From NCBI RefSeq assembly GCF_033807575.1, contig NC_084708.1, forward strand, positions 6,348,501-6,412,500: a stretch of DNA of 64,000 nucleotides, written 5' to 3'. Positions 45,965 to 58,512 of the stretch are shown piece after piece (positions within the stretch are counted from its first letter, which is position 1; every line of letters begins with the position of its first letter). The notes beneath the pieces are model-generated. The model had not been told where the DNA came from and made no database searches. It was given only the letters and a program-made list of their open reading frames with translations. This stretch comes from Cydia pomonella (Eukaryota > Arthropoda > Insecta > Lepidoptera > Tortricidae). The position numbers were made by a program, and so were the translations under genes.

Positions 45965-46919
45965 CCATTCATGCCAATCCTGTTATTTAGGACATTTTAC
46001 AAAAAAACGAACCGATAGAAAAATTATATCTAACTATTCTACCTTTTTTATTGCACATTAACAAAATTCAAAGAATAATAAACGATCCTTTACATAACTA
46101 TAGAATAAATACAAAGTGACCGATTAAATAGTACCTATTGGTCTTGAGACTACATAGGTCTCTGGAATTATTGAAAAAAAAAAATTAATGTTGTAAAAAC
46201 ATTCATTCATCACTTGATACATTAATATCTTAATCACAGATTTCAGTGTGTGAGTAACAATAAATCGTTCTGTAAAGAAAACGATTGAATATTTTATTTT
46301 CTTGTTCCAAAGAAAATTTCGTTATCGTTTTATGTTAAACCTAAATTCAAACTTGTAAAGGAGTCAAAGCATTTTATATCGTAGGATAATAAAGTGGCAC
46401 TTAAACTCATACTAAACATCAGCAACAAACTTTATGGGCTGAGTGAAAATGCAATTATTCTATGCGATAAAGGATTGAAAGCAATACTTTCACTTGAAAC
46501 AGTGAAGGCTATCATCGGAAGGAAACAATTTGTTATGTGCAAAACAATAATTAAATTAAATATACTATTTTAAATGCTTTCAAAGCGAAAAACTAGATTT
46601 ATGTTAGACCTAACACTCCTTGATTACTATTTAAGCTTGCGCGCGAGTTGATTACTCGTTAATCCAACGCAGTATGCAGACGTCAGGCGCCAGCGCGTCG
46701 TTGTCGCTTAACATGTCCACCGTATGTGCATTTGAAAACTCATTCAAAAATGTACCTTGTTCTCATGCAATAAAGTATGTGATCCAACTAATTTCCACGA
46801 CCAGTTAGGTGGATGTGACAAGCGCGGGAGGTCGGGACTGGCAATTTAGTGTCGCTACTGTGTGGTGAGAACCGGGCCCACTAGTAACAGGGATGGTACT
46901 TACTGCTGTTATAGAAATT
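45965..46919. other. No gene seen
   Basis: AT-rich with a GC-richer patch at about 46630-46700; nothing recognised. Confidence 0.45.
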
Positions 46920-47036
46920 GGGTCGGCAACGCGCATGTAACTCCTCTGGAGTTGCTGGTGTACATAGGCTACGGAGACTGCTTACCATCAGGCAGGCCGT
47001 ATGCTTGTTTGCCACCGACGTAGTATAAAAAAAAAT
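46920..47036 (+). repeat. Short interspersed repeat GGGTCGGCAACGCGCATG, copy 2
   Basis: Matches 21198-21308 (GGTCGGCAACGCGCATGTAA, CATAGGCTACGGAGACTG, TTGCCACCGACGTAGTATA) and ends in an A-run. This copy keeps CTTACCATCAGGCAGGCCG, which is altered in copy 1. Confidence 0.75.
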
Positions 47037-50000
47037 ATGAATATACAAGAGAATTAGATTTTAGCTTTAAAAACCGATAGAAACCAAACGTTAATTTTAT
47101 TTATTCGAAAAAAAAATTGTTGTTCCTAAATAAAATTCATCTATGTTCTCATTTTTACCCGCGTGTGTAATTTTCTTAAGGGTAAATTTGTAATTTATAT
47201 TTTTGACTTAGATCGACCGGAAAATGTAAGTATCTCTCTTTATTCTCCAGAAATATGATGTTACTTACACCAATGAGTACATATTGTTGACAAAAATTAC
47301 GTGTAGAATATTAGTTTCTAAATGTTAATCTACTTCACCTGCAAATGGTATACATACATCAGCAGTATCTACTATCTACCTATTAATTTTAATGACCCTA
47401 TCTTCCTTCCATCTTTCTAGTTGTTACTATATAATCGTACCCCTGTGGTTTTGAAATGCAAACCATGAGCTAGGCTGCAAACCTGTTTCAGGCAATTAAG
47501 TGACACTATTAATAATATCTTATATGTACTTCTTTCTTTACGGGCTTCATTTTATTTTTTGTCACTTTATTTAGCAAAGTGAAAAGGATAAGCCATTGAA
47601 TATTAAACTTGATATTAAAATCCTGAACGATAAAATGATCAGACAAGTTGATAATAACAATATCCTCATAAAAGAAAAAGTTATGAATAATTTTGCGTAA
47701 ATTAATTGTATAAAAAAAAAACGAATAATTTCGTTCGTATCATTCGACAAAAGTACTTAATCGATACCTAACTTTCGCGTCTAGGATAGTGACAGGTGCA
47801 ACTAAGCCGTTTATGGTATCCCGCATCTCAATGTATGCGAAATGCACAAAAAGCTACTTTATAACCCACGAAATAAGTCCGAATAAAACGCACAGAAACG
47901 TCGATCTTGCGTTCCCAGGAGATCGTCGCGTACTGCACGCCTGTTTTTTGTTTTTTTTAAGACTCGTCTACAATGAGGCGATTCTGGTTTTGCAAGGCAA
48001 CTCGCAATGTCGATATTCGATACAGCTTTTCGATTTAATCATCCGATTACACGGCATTTATTCTGCTAGGTTTTATATTTGACCATACAATGTTGGCGTT
48101 AATTTACTTAACAAAACGCAGACGCTCTCAAAATTTTATATTTTTTAAGCACAGATACGAGTGGATGAGGATTATCTATATAATTATTTATTACATTACC
48201 TATTTTAAAATACTTTTTTTATATAGATATAACTCCTATCTATTATTATAACTATTCAGTAATAGAAAGATAATCCTGGCATACTAAAATACGTATTTAT
48301 TAATTATTCTATTGGGGTAGTTAGTTTTAATTTCTTATAATATTTGAAGCAAAAATAGTTCCGCTACTTGGCCCATTAAATCATAATATACCTACATGTA
48401 TAGGTATGTAATATTTAAATTAACTCTAATTAGCTTCTTAGGGCAAATACTTCATTTAAAAAATTGACCATAACTACCTAATTCCTCTGCAGTACTTCAA
48501 TAGTAAAGGGTCATACTGCCTTGGTTGTTCGTAGTGATGCTGTTAAAACCTGCCGTTTTGCAAAAGCCTGAAGCGATGATTAAAAAGTGTAAACGCCCTC
48601 GAGACTAGGACAGCTTCTTGCGGCCTTGGTGGCGGCCATTTTTTGCCCGGTCAATGTTACCAACACGGCAACATGCGCGTTTCGTTCAGTTTTTACGCGT
48701 CTCTATATGGCTGACAAAAATGATAATTCGACGATTCGCACTAAGAATTTATCTTATTACTGTTTAGTCTTGCTTATCTTAAGCGAACGGACAACTCTAG
48801 ATAGTTCGTTATCTCTGAAGATATCATTCTACTTACCGCGTTATTTTATTTTGATGCGAATTGCAATTAATGGTAAAGTATTAAAATTACATCACTAGTT
48901 TGTAAGAAGTAGCTTTATGGCCTTCAAAATTCAATGAATCCTATATGAAAAACCTATAAAAGGTGTTTTACTAGATAATGCTTTTTTATCTCTGAGAAAA
49001 TATCAAAATCTGTATGTTAGCACGCTATCGATAATGATAAAGATACGCTGTTCGCCCTTCCGAGGTGTTTATTAGGTATACATATTGATTTACATGGATT
49101 TGGCAGTAGCGCCGTTTCCCAATATTTGTTATCTGTATCACAGTCGAGAGGGTTCGGTAATCCTCCTCCTACTCGGGACGCCACGTAACCGATCCATAAA
49201 CGAATTTCGCTAGCAGAGCGTTAAGATTAAGCGAGATTTAGTTGCTGGTAATCCGGAATTGATCACTCTCTTAGCGAAGTTACCGAATTAAAACCGAATA
49301 TCGATTGCCTGCTTCCTTATTCATCTTAGTTACAATCAGAAGCCCCTATTCAAGCTTCTTTTTGTCCACGACACATCGTTAGCGCCATTCAAGGACAGAA
49401 ACGATAACAACCACAAGGGCGTAGCCGTGCTATCCGTAAGGACTTCACTCCAGGAAATTATACCTTAAGATGCAGAGGTACGTGCCAGAGTTGGTCGGAG
49501 TGCGGGCGCAACTCTCACGCGGCAGATTGAATAAACTGCTTGACACAGATTCGCGTTTCGGGTCAGACGGGTGCCCGTGCCCAGTAAACAAATGCCCGTT
49601 ACAACATCTTGCGATTGGGAGAAAGAATTCGGCCTTTGTTCTCCTGTTCGTGACGCAATACTTGAGATTTATTAGTTCGGATTTGCGGCCTGTTTAACTA
49701 CTACAGTACCCACAACGCTGATATTAAAGTTTTAACATTGTCTCCTTCGACACAAAGCTACAAAGCTAAATGAGTTTAGTTGTAAACGTTCGAGAAGACT
49801 ACCGTTTTGCAAATTAATTATCTACAGCTTAAAACTCCAACAGTTTATTAACCGTTTTAATAGAACCGCAATCATTGTCAGCGACAATAAATCAATAATT
49901 TAAAACATTTAATAGGTAAGCTCCAAAATCCATTGATCGAGCCCGGTTGGTGGCGAGGTCGAGTGAGCTATCACTGTATGGTATTAGGAATAAATTAGTA

Positions 50001-51561
50001 ACGAGTAGGACATGAACAATGTAGGCTGTACATATGTCTACAACCAAGGTGAACGATGTTGCTGTGGAGAAAATTTTAAAATGTAACGTTAAAGGATCGT
50101 GGGCATTTCACAGTTTTAAACCAGTTTAAAACTAGTGTTGCCTACCGATGCTATCGCGGTTAGCATTGGCGCCATCTTGAGTTTCCATTAGCATGTGAAG
50201 AGGCGCTCCATCGGGTTACACTTTAACGTTGTAATCTTCAACAAAGGACTGACCTGACATCTTCTTATCTCCCACTTGCAACGACACTCAATTCAAACCA
50301 AAACATTTTTTATCACTACGCTTTAAGATACACAATTGAATGCGATTTGTTGACATGAATACGCGTATTGGGTATTCAGAATCTGATATGTTCTTTCAAT
50401 AGAGACATAAACTATAATTTAAATGAATAAAACGTTCTGTGAAAACAATGGCTTCCTCAAAAGAAATGATTTTCTTTAGTATTGTCAGCTGTAATATTTT
50501 CCTTCTATAGTTGACACACTGCATTAAGATTCGTGATTAATGCGCAGTTTTCTTATGATCTGTTGGAGAAGTATTCCTTTATTTGTTCCCCAGATATAAT
50601 TACACTAATTTTCACAGATTATGTAGTTTAATACGTTCTAGTATAAACAATCAAAGTCAAAAGGTAAAAAAACGAACTCCATCGTTTAAAAAATCCCGTG
50701 TTCTATCTAGTTCATTAGGAATAGTATACATAAAGACGATAGTCACGAAAAAAAAGTTAACGTTTTTGGCCTAGGCAGTTTATTTTAAAATATTTTCTTA
50801 AATAAAAAACATGTTCTATTAGCAACAGAAATTAAGTGTCATTCTAGGTTATAGTTTTCATTCAGTTTCCCAATCGAAAATATCGCAAACGTCATTGTGT
50901 GCATAATTCCTGCCTAAGATAGAAGCAATAGTTTCTGTTTATTATTTCGCATTATTTGCACATTCAGCTATAAATTTCTTTTATTTCAAAATAAAACATG
51001 TGATTGAAACGATTGCCTTTATGGGGCTTCAAAAACTGTCCGTTGTAGCGTACACTGTAATTATTATATATGATGCCTTTGTGATCAAAACAACCCGTCT
51101 AAAGGAAAAAATACAAATTATAGAGCACATTGAGTTCCAAACAAAGAAATGATGTTTTATGCAAGGAGTTAAGGCATTTACAAATGTCGATGTCCAAACG
51201 GGAGCTGGCAGCAATTTCGTTGTCACTACAGAATACGTAAAGCTGAGTTCTTTGTTATTTACAAAATGGTAAAAGACACTCTACTTCCAATGCAATATAA
51301 TTAATAAGTAGACTCTGTTATACACGTATTTTTTAACTAAGTGTATTATAGCAGTGTCATTAAATTGTCAAATATACAATAGTCACCTAACTTTGAAATC
51401 TGACCGCTAGAAGTAGGCAAAACTTGACGTGCGAGATTTGATTGCATACTAGGAATATAAACATTTAAATTAAAAATACTCTATGAAAGCCAGTGTATAA
51501 ATCCAGTATTAGTTATTTATCTAGTCTCAAAATATTGTACTTATAGGCAGATAACATATTT
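47037..51561. other. Gene desert
   Basis: Open frames at 47789-48082, 48626-48898 and 49470-49697 are in slightly GC-richer patches but resemble nothing known and have no clear splice signals. The rest is AT-rich. Confidence 0.4.
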
Positions 51562-51788
51562 TACAGTACATATGGTGCTACTTTATAGCACTAGTGCGAA
51601 AATTAGCATATTACGTTACTGTGTCGAACATTTAAAGGGCCATATGTACTGTCAAACGTTGTACGATACATGTGCGAATAGGTAATTCGCAACTCGTGTC
51701 GATTTAAAACATTCCCTTCGGTCGTGTTTTAATTTATCGCCACTCGTTTCGAATTTCCTATTTTTCGCACTTGTATCGTAATGTACTA
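51562..51788. mobile_element. Foldback element (GTACGATACATGTGCGAA)
   Basis: GTACGATACATGTGCGAATA, AATTCGCAACTCGTGTCGAT and TTTAAAACATTCCC pair with the inverse half CGTGTTTTAATTTATCGCCA, CTCGTTTCGAATTTCC and TTCGCACTTGTATCG. An extra pair, CAGTACATATGG / CCATATGTACTG, lies at the left. It is a common moth element type. Confidence 0.75.
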
Positions 51789-52264
51789 TAAACATGTCCG
51801 AAAAGTCGGAATTGCAAGAGTAGCTCCTATTTAGGCGAAATTTGTACGCCTTAATAAATTCCAGTTATATTCAATGTTAATATTGTAAATTTCTGATGTT
51901 GAAAATAAATACCCAGAGCATGATTCGTTATAAGTAATTTGAAAAGTAATTAAACTTGTTAAGCATGTGTTACACGTGTTTCGACTTGTCTGAGCCAACA
52001 AGCTGGTACTAATTAATTAAATCATTACTACTACGATGCTCAAATTATCACTCGAGTGCGAAAGATCACGTACACAAAATATATAAATCGATAATATAAT
52101 AAATGAATTGAAAGTTATTATGTGGTAAGTACAAATTCGTATATACTTTATTTCAAGGGGACATTAAAGACAATATATAGTAAAATTTAAAATTAAATAA
52201 GTAAACTAGCTAATCAATAAAATTAAATATGTATTCTAGAACTTAAAGTAAACGTATAAATAAA
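51789..52264. other. No gene; probable LINE 3'UTR at right end
   Basis: AT-rich. About 52140-52264 is probably the 3'UTR of the LINE tail that follows (minus strand), with an AATAAAG at about 52150. Confidence 0.4.
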
Positions 52265-52450
52265 AAATGCTTCCCAGGTCGTTATCATGTAGAATGGTGC
52301 CCAGAAGACTGTCGTTACCTCTTTGGATGGCCAGACTTAGTCTCTGGCCGAAGTAGCTGCGAGCCCTCTGGTCACCAGAGGCATCTACAAGGCGCTCGGA
52401 AATCTCTTTAAAAGTTCTTGGTGTATAAATATAAAAAGTTCTTTCTTATG
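52265..52450 (-). pseudogene. Terminal fragment of a restriction-endonuclease-type LINE polymerase
   Basis: The minus strand reads TPRTFKEISERLVDASGDQR, then ARSYFGQRLSLAIQRGNDSL and LGTILHDND before a stop. This parallels the end of the LINE relic at 8.6-9.9 kb (LREATGDPRAGSFLAQRIA, IAIQRGNAACVMGTLP). Only about 55 codons remain. The two copies differ too much to be recent duplicates, so they are separate lineages of the same clade. Confidence 0.75.
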
Positions 52451-53364
52451 TAGGTACTTATAGACCTCTCGCACTTATACTAAAATGACATTCCTTTTTT
52501 TAGTAAAACTTGAGTTCGAGGTAGTAATTTATTATGATTTCCTGTACTCTTTACCGACTTCTAGTAAACTAACCGCACTTATTTTATATTTAGGTCAGTA
52601 TAAGAAGTTCTGAACGGTGAACATAAAAGTTTTAGTTAGTAATATGTTATATGATGTTAGTTATATGGTGATCGTTTTGCCATATAATTAAGGGGCGTCC
52701 ATTACATACGTGAGGTGTTCATAGAGGGGTTAAGCCAAATATCACCAAATATCACGTGAGGGTAAGAAGGGTCTCGGCAAATATCACTTTTTTTTCTGGC
52801 AAACAATAGCGTAAAAATTTATAACAAGTATTTTCAATAAAACAGCACAAAATTATAAACATTATAAAATTATTAAGTATATAAGAAACATATATAACGT
52901 CTGTATCTTTTTTAATAACTAACAAACTATATACTTTCTATAATATTTCTCTTTGCCAACAATTCAAAAGAACTTATCGGATTTTTCTGTCAGAGAAATT
53001 TTTATCGTCTATATCTGGTAATTTGATGAAGATTACTGTCAGCTTTTCAATTTCCTTTAGGAAATCCGATTATCTACTTGAATATACTTTTTATTCTGAC
53101 TAATTATCTTTACCTTTCATAATCTCTCCGTTAATCGTTATACCAATCTGCAATTAAATTGTGAAATAAGAATTACAGCGTAATATTTTTTAATAATGTA
53201 GGTATTTATATGTATTTTATATTGTGTCGTTTTGGTTTCCGTTTTTATATTCATACATATTATATATTTCGAAAATGAACAAATCTAACAGTCTAATGAA
53301 ATTTTTACATTTTTAGTCTATCGGGTCGGACCCCTTAGCTTGAAAATTGGTGGCTGTGTATTAT
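52451..53364. other. No gene seen
   Basis: AT-rich. AGGGGCGTCCATTACATACG at about 52691 looks like the end of a common moth repeat. Confidence 0.4.
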
Positions 53365-53512
53365 GGGCCACCCCACACTAGCGCCGTTTGAGAGTCGGCG
53401 TCTAGATAGCGCTATGGAAAATGGCGTCGCTACACAGTTGCGTCGAGCAGCAGCCATAGAGTTGCCTGGACGCTGACGCTCGGGAGACGCTAGTGTGGGG
53501 TGGGGGTGGCCC
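53365..53512. mobile_element. MITE with GGGCCACCCCACACTAGCGC ends
   Basis: The left end pairs with GACGCTAGTGTGGGGTGGGG then GTGGCCC at the right over about 38 bp (GTTTGAGAGTCGGCGTC / GACGCTGACGCTCGGGAGAC). The interior is non-coding and GC-rich for this region. Confidence 0.8.
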
Positions 53513-54135
53513 TAAGGGCGCTGATGATATGGCCACACTGAATACGTGAGAAACCCGACATATATGGTAAATGGTTTCTATGACGACCGTGTTTGTTTGC
53601 TACACAATTGTTTTAATCACACATGCGAAGAAATAAATACATTAAACAAATGCAAATTACAATCTTGTAAAATTCTAAGTGCAAATATTAATCCGGCTTA
53701 CTTCCACGTTGACGATAGTACTTAAAGCTACTTAAAATTTAAATATTTATTTAAAATGAACTTAAACTAATATAGTATTTTCACACTACTAAAACATAAT
53801 TCTAGCGTGATCTAAAAACATTTTTGCCTCCCAGTTCTTTGACTTGCCCAGTGCTGTTGCTGTTGATAACAACTAAAGTACACATACGAGTAGAACTTAT
53901 ATAATACATATATGGAATTTCCTTACATATATCCCCTCGCCAAATTCCTCACGCCATTGCTGCCGGGGTCTGCCGTATCTTCAGTACGAGTAAAATACAA
54001 ATGGATAAATTCAGTTTAATTACAATCGTATGACCCACGTTTTAAATGTGTGCTCAACACATGCAAGTTTTGTTTGTGTTGATGGACGCACACATTTGCG
54101 GTTTTCATTATCAGCGTTGGGCCGTGGCTGCCTGG

Positions 54136-54145
54136 ATGACGTCAT
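54136..54145. promoter_or_regulatory. CRE palindrome ATGACGTCAT
   Basis: A perfect 10-bp CREB/ATF site followed by GCGCAA, in a less AT-rich stretch (54100-54210). Confidence 0.4.
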
Positions 54146-54689
54146 GCGCAATTGTCATCTCTGTCACGGCTAACAGCCGGCACTCAGTCACCGAACGCTT
54201 GATTCCTAAATGCGTAAACCGCTTCTACTTTAAATTTATTTTTTACGTTATAAATATCAAACACAATCTTTTTTTGAAAAAAAAAAGTTGTACGAATTTT
54301 GGTTTCAAATTATACTACCACAAGTTTACTAAATCTTTTGACTTTGCCGGTACAGAATTCGTTTTCTTTGTTCAAAATTTTCTCAGCGCCACTTCAAAAG
54401 CAACGTGCTTCAAACTAAGAATGGTTTTGTACAAATAATGATCCACTTTTGTTTTCATTGAACTTGAAACAACCACGCCGATGTCATGTTAGCGCGTTAC
54501 ACGATTTCGAACCGTAAACGCGTGGAGTTTTTACAGACTTTTCTCAATTTTCCCGTGACATGTGGCTGACATTTCTCATTTCTGAAAACTCAAGGACGAC
54601 CCTCGATTCGGTTCTGAGGTCTTTCTCTGTGGGAAGTGACGCGGTCGTCGCTCGGCCCTGAGACCTTGCCCCCCTCACTCCTCCCACAG

Positions 54690-54739
54690 TGACGTCACGA
54701 ACGCCATCTTGGTAGGACAAGAATGCGTTGCCTAGCAAC
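54690..54739. promoter_or_regulatory. Promoter-like patch: CRE, YY1-like site, X-box
   Basis: TGACGTCA (54690-54697), GCCATCTTGG (54703-54712, the YY1/Pho-type core) and GTTGCCTAGCAAC (54727-54739, an RFX X-box) lie within 50 bp, in a GC-rich patch (about 54590-54760) of an AT-rich desert. X-boxes mark ciliary gene promoters. On the minus strand the YY1-like site gives AAGATGGCG, a frequent start-codon context, but the frame closes after ten codons. Confidence 0.45.
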
Positions 54740-55393
54740 GGAACGCGCTACCCAGCTCGATGGATTTGTTTTGTAATTTTTAAAGGAAATTTGATAAATA
54801 TGTTGAGTTTTTTAATTCATTTACTTACGTAACAAGAGTTTTTAATGGGTGCGATATTTAATTTCATAGATATCAGTTAAGAGCTGTTGCTTTGCAATTT
54901 ACAATTAGTCTCATAGTGTTTATTTAATCTTAGGTCACATTTGCTTGATAAATAATCATTAAATTGATTTGTATATTGTGTGTCTCATGAATGACCTATA
55001 TTTACATTTTAATCAAATATTGTAAAAGTATCATTCACACAAAAATCCCTTCAAAATGAGGACCTTCAAAATTTACTGACAGTTCTGGACTTACAAGTCA
55101 TTAAATTAGCTAAAAATATAGGTACGTTAGATTTTAGTCAAGAAGTTATTTTTTTAAACTATGTATATATCAATGTCAATCAGTGACAATACAAATATTT
55201 TTTAACAATAAGAATCGTAGAACCTGACTGGAATATATTGGTTTGGTACTTAGTTCTGAGGCAACAGTTTCATAAATTGCGGAAAATACTCAGAAAATAC
55301 TAAACTTAAAATTGCTATTGGGGCTTAATTAAGTGTTGAACTTTGTGGGTTTTAGTATCCGTCTATAGGTGGCATTAGCATATATCTAAGGAC

Positions 55394-55603
55394 GGCCCTT
55401 ACGGGCACTAAGAATGGTGCTAGTTCAGTGGTGTCACTCACGATTTCAAGCCAATTTTGCAGTCTAATGCAACTAGTTGCGACCAATCGCGCGCGTAATG
55501 CGAACTCATCAACCAATAGCTATGTAGCGTTAGACAGCACGATTGGCTCAAATTTGTGTGCGTGACACCCTGTACTAGCCCCATTGCACTTACCCGTAGG
55601 GCC
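55394..55603. mobile_element. TIR element (GTGTCACTCACGATTT), 210 bp
   Basis: GGCCCTTACGGGCACTAAGA then ATGGTGCTAGTTCAGTGGTG pairs with CACCCTGTACTAGCCCCATT then GCACTTACCCGTAGGGCC. AAGCCAAT is answered by ATTGGCT further in. It is a common moth MITE type. Confidence 0.8.
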
Positions 55604-55840
55604 CATTAGGTGGATGGTTTTTCATTAGTCAAAAGAGACTTACTGACTACTGAATGACTCAATTATAAACTGAATCTATTAAAAGTGTGTGCAAATATTT
55701 TATCAATAAGTAGCATTGTGATAATCTTTATCTCTATTATAGTTATCATTTAGACCTACGCATGTCCGCGTTAGAGCGCGATTACACTGAGCTGAGTCGA
55801 TTGCCACATTAAATATTAACAGCAAACCATGTTGTCACCA

Positions 55841-55957
55841 GTAGGGCTAAGATGGTCGACTCTTTATCATTTGTCACCATGCCTGTCACGTTCTAACAAG
55901 TATGTAAGTGCGATAGTGACGCATGACATGAAAGGTGATAAAATTGCGTCCCTGATA
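55841..55957 (+). mobile_element. MITE family A, copy 3
   Basis: CTCTTTATCATTTGTCACCA, GTTCTAACAAGTATGTAAG and GGTGATAAAATTGCGTCC align with copies at 3.7 and 12.4 kb. Confidence 0.75.
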
Positions 55958-56239
55958 CCGCTGCAAGTTCGTAGTCGATAGTATATATAAACGTAACTTT
56001 AATTTGTAACATTTGATTCAGACTTACTTTCTTTGAGTCTCGTTACTATCTGTATATGTATTAAAGAGATGCATGTGAGTCATTCATCATTCAGTGAGAA
56101 ACATGATAAAAAATACGGCTACCTTTTGAACTTCAATATTAAGAATAAGGTGCACCAGTATGTATAAGAAATAAATGACAGTGTGAGATTTTTAACTTGT
56201 ATGAAATTGCTAGAAATATGAAAAATTACATAGGACGCC

Positions 56240-56640
56240 ATTTTATTTATTACGTAAGACGATTTTTGTCAGCTTTTGCCCCCTCCAACGCCCATGTTAG
56301 AAAAAATAAGAATAGGCCGACTCCCGCCCCCTTTGTTACCTAAGAACCGAAAGGAAAAAAATAATACACGTTTGATGAGTTTTAGTGTGTATTCAAAATT
56401 AATTTTGAAACCTTTTTTTGTACCTTCAAAGGTACTGGAGCCCGTCTAAGCTAAAGCTAACTCTGCACCGTATTTGATAGAATAAAATGTGAAAGTATTA
56501 TTTTAGACAACATAATTTTATAGAAATTTAAAAATTGTCGCATCCATCCATCGCAAGACCTATGAAAACCCTCTCCCACCCCTTTGTAAGAAAAAATAAA
56601 AAATAAGGGCCCCCCCCCCCTAAATCGTGTTACGTAATAA
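56240..56640. repeat. Possible degraded repeat with ATTACGTAA ends
   Basis: ATTTATTACGTAAGACGATT near 56250 is answered by AAATCGTGTTACGTAATAAA near 56625. The interior has a C-run (about 56610) and two AAGAAAAAATAA-like segments. Confidence 0.45.
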
Positions 56641-56816
56641 ATGTGCGCCTAGCTGCATCGCCACTTTCCGTATGCTCAATCAATCAGTGTAGTTGTGAGT
56701 TTCCTAATTATTCTGACACGAGTTTCAGTTCCAGCACCGGGTGTTTACTATCAGGTTAAATATAAAGAAAGCTAACTAAGAGACGCTCTTGTTAACGCTA
56801 TTTAAAAAAGTATTCA

Positions 56817-56872
56817 AAGGTGGCAGATATTTTTGGCGCGTTGCTTCATCGGCTACTTTTGATGCTGACATT
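56817..56872 (-). repeat. MITE family B, one-ended fragment 2
   Basis: GTGGCAGATATTTTTGGCGC then GGCTACTTTTGATGCTGAC matches the terminus of 6741-6963. It lies just before the LINE fragment. Confidence 0.65.
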
Positions 56873-56934
56873 GCTGATTTTAAATATACCTAATAAAACT
56901 ACGATAAAAAAAATATAGTATACTTGGGCTGTCT

Positions 56935-57189
56935 ACCATCTGCTTACGCAAAGTGCTTGTGTATTTTGACCACATTGCCAGAAAAGACAGTGATAACCTG
57001 GAAAAGTTGATAATCACTGGTAAAATTGAAGGCGATAAGCCAAGACGCAGGAGCCCAATGAGGTGGACAGACCGAATTCGCCCAGCCCTTGATGTGACAT
57101 GTGTATATTCGGCGACAGACAGAAAGAGGTGGCGGCAAATTGTCAATAAAAACCTGTTCCCTAGAAATGGCCACCATCCTCAGTGATGA
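56935..57189 (+). pseudogene. LINE reverse transcriptase C-terminal remnant
   Basis: About 80 codons to a natural stop: RKVLVYFDHIARKDSDNLEK, then LIITGKIEGDKPRRRSPMRW and RKRWRQIVNKN. This is the closing segment of a widespread insect LINE polymerase (YFGHIxRRDxDNLEKLI ... RSPMRWxD ... RWRQIV). Catalytic domains are lost by 5' truncation. It is a different lineage from the relics at 8.1, 8.6, 34 and 52 kb. Confidence 0.8.
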
Positions 57190-57366
57190 GGTAACCGAAT
57201 TAACCGATGCAAGGAGGAGTATACTTGGGAAGGAAAATACTAAAAATCTTTAACTTTGCAAGAAGTTTTAGCGAAAGCGTCTACAGTGACTTGACATGCT
57301 CAGATTGGTCACTTTTGTACTTTATTTTTGATGATTGGTTTTACCTTTACCTGAACATACCTGTAC

Positions 57367-57416
57367 ATGAACATATATATATGTATGTGTATGAACATAC
57401 ATATATATATGTTCAT
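57367..57416. repeat. Perfect 22-bp palindromic stem with 6-base loop
   Basis: TGAACATATATATATGTATG and flanking bases (57367-57388) are answered without mismatch at 57395-57416 around GTATGA. A TATTTG microsatellite follows at about 57432-57458. Confidence 0.85.
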
Positions 57417-57458
57417 ACACATCACAATAAATTATTTGTATTTGTATTTGTATTTGTA

Positions 57459-58420
57459 CTCTTTACCGAAGTATTCACATGGAGTAAAAGATCCCATCAA
57501 AAATATTTTCATGGAAAATGTTGCAAACCATAAGGCTCGCACTGTCTAAAAGTTATCAGATCTCATGTAGAACCAAGCTTCTAACTCTACAAGCCATAAC
57601 TTCACAAACTCTACACCTTAGTCAAAACGCTCGAAAAAAGGTAGGTAATGTCCTTGCGCTTCGCTTTCCTCTTTTTTGCAGATATATGCTTAAAATAAAT
57701 CTATGAATATAGCATAATAAAAGTAAGACAATTATTTCAAATGCCATCTGTTTGCCAAAAGTTATTGTCTACCATTAGGAATAGATCAAACAAAAACGTT
57801 TCAGAACTCATATCGTTATCTACATTAATTACAAAACTACGATCAATTTTAAAACTAAAGTGATTACGGAACTCAATTACTGTATAATATGGAACTAACT
57901 TATTATTTGTTTTTTGTGTAAAACGTTTTCCAATAAAAGTCTACAATCACTCTGTTCGTTTTTAGTTCATGAAGGAACCAATTTTCTTACCTACCAATGT
58001 TATTTGAAATAGAAACCAATTTTTGGAATACGTTATAAATAATAAGTTATAGTTATTTATGAGAAATATTTTTAAACGTCCTTTAAAAACTTTTGATTTC
58101 ATAGATTAATAATGCTGTTTTGCTGTGTTATTCGTTTTTAGGTTAGTATAGTCTAATTTTCTGTCGAATTTAATAGTCTGGGATGATCATTATATTTATT
58201 CAGTCCAAATACATTAAAAATAAACGAATCTGATTACAAAAATACAACTATTAAAATTTTCTCGAATGTTCTGCATTTATTTAGTTACAACATGAAAAAA
58301 ACCGTAATAAAAAAAACTCAATGCTTCTATAAATAACATTGGACAAAAACTAATTAACTAATTAATTAGAAATAAAATGAATTTAAATCTATACCTCGTC
58401 GAGTTATAGTTTTTTATACT
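57459..58420. other. No gene seen
   Basis: AT-rich and non-coding. Confidence 0.5.
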
Positions 58421-58512
58421 TTTTAGGGTTCCGTAGCCAAATGGCAAAAAACGGAAACCTTATAGATTCGTCATGTCCGTCTGTCTGTCCGATTATGTCA
58501 CAGCTACTTTTT
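58421..58512 (-). repeat. AGGGTTCCGTAGCC repeat, end fragment
   Basis: TTTTAGGGTTCCGTAGCCAA through GTCCGTCTGTCTGTCCGATT to CACAGCTACTTTTTAC matches the same end of the copies at 15.0 and 35.8 kb; the rest is missing. Confidence 0.8.

Noticed and set aside
49470..49697. 75-codon plus-strand frame with a Cys-Pro rich middle
   Set aside because: The cysteine pattern (CPCPVNKCP) is suggestive, but no signal peptide, splice site or family match supports it.
54544..54738. 64-codon minus-strand frame over the CRE/X-box patch
   Set aside because: It runs through promoter-like GC-rich sequence and has no recognisable protein features.
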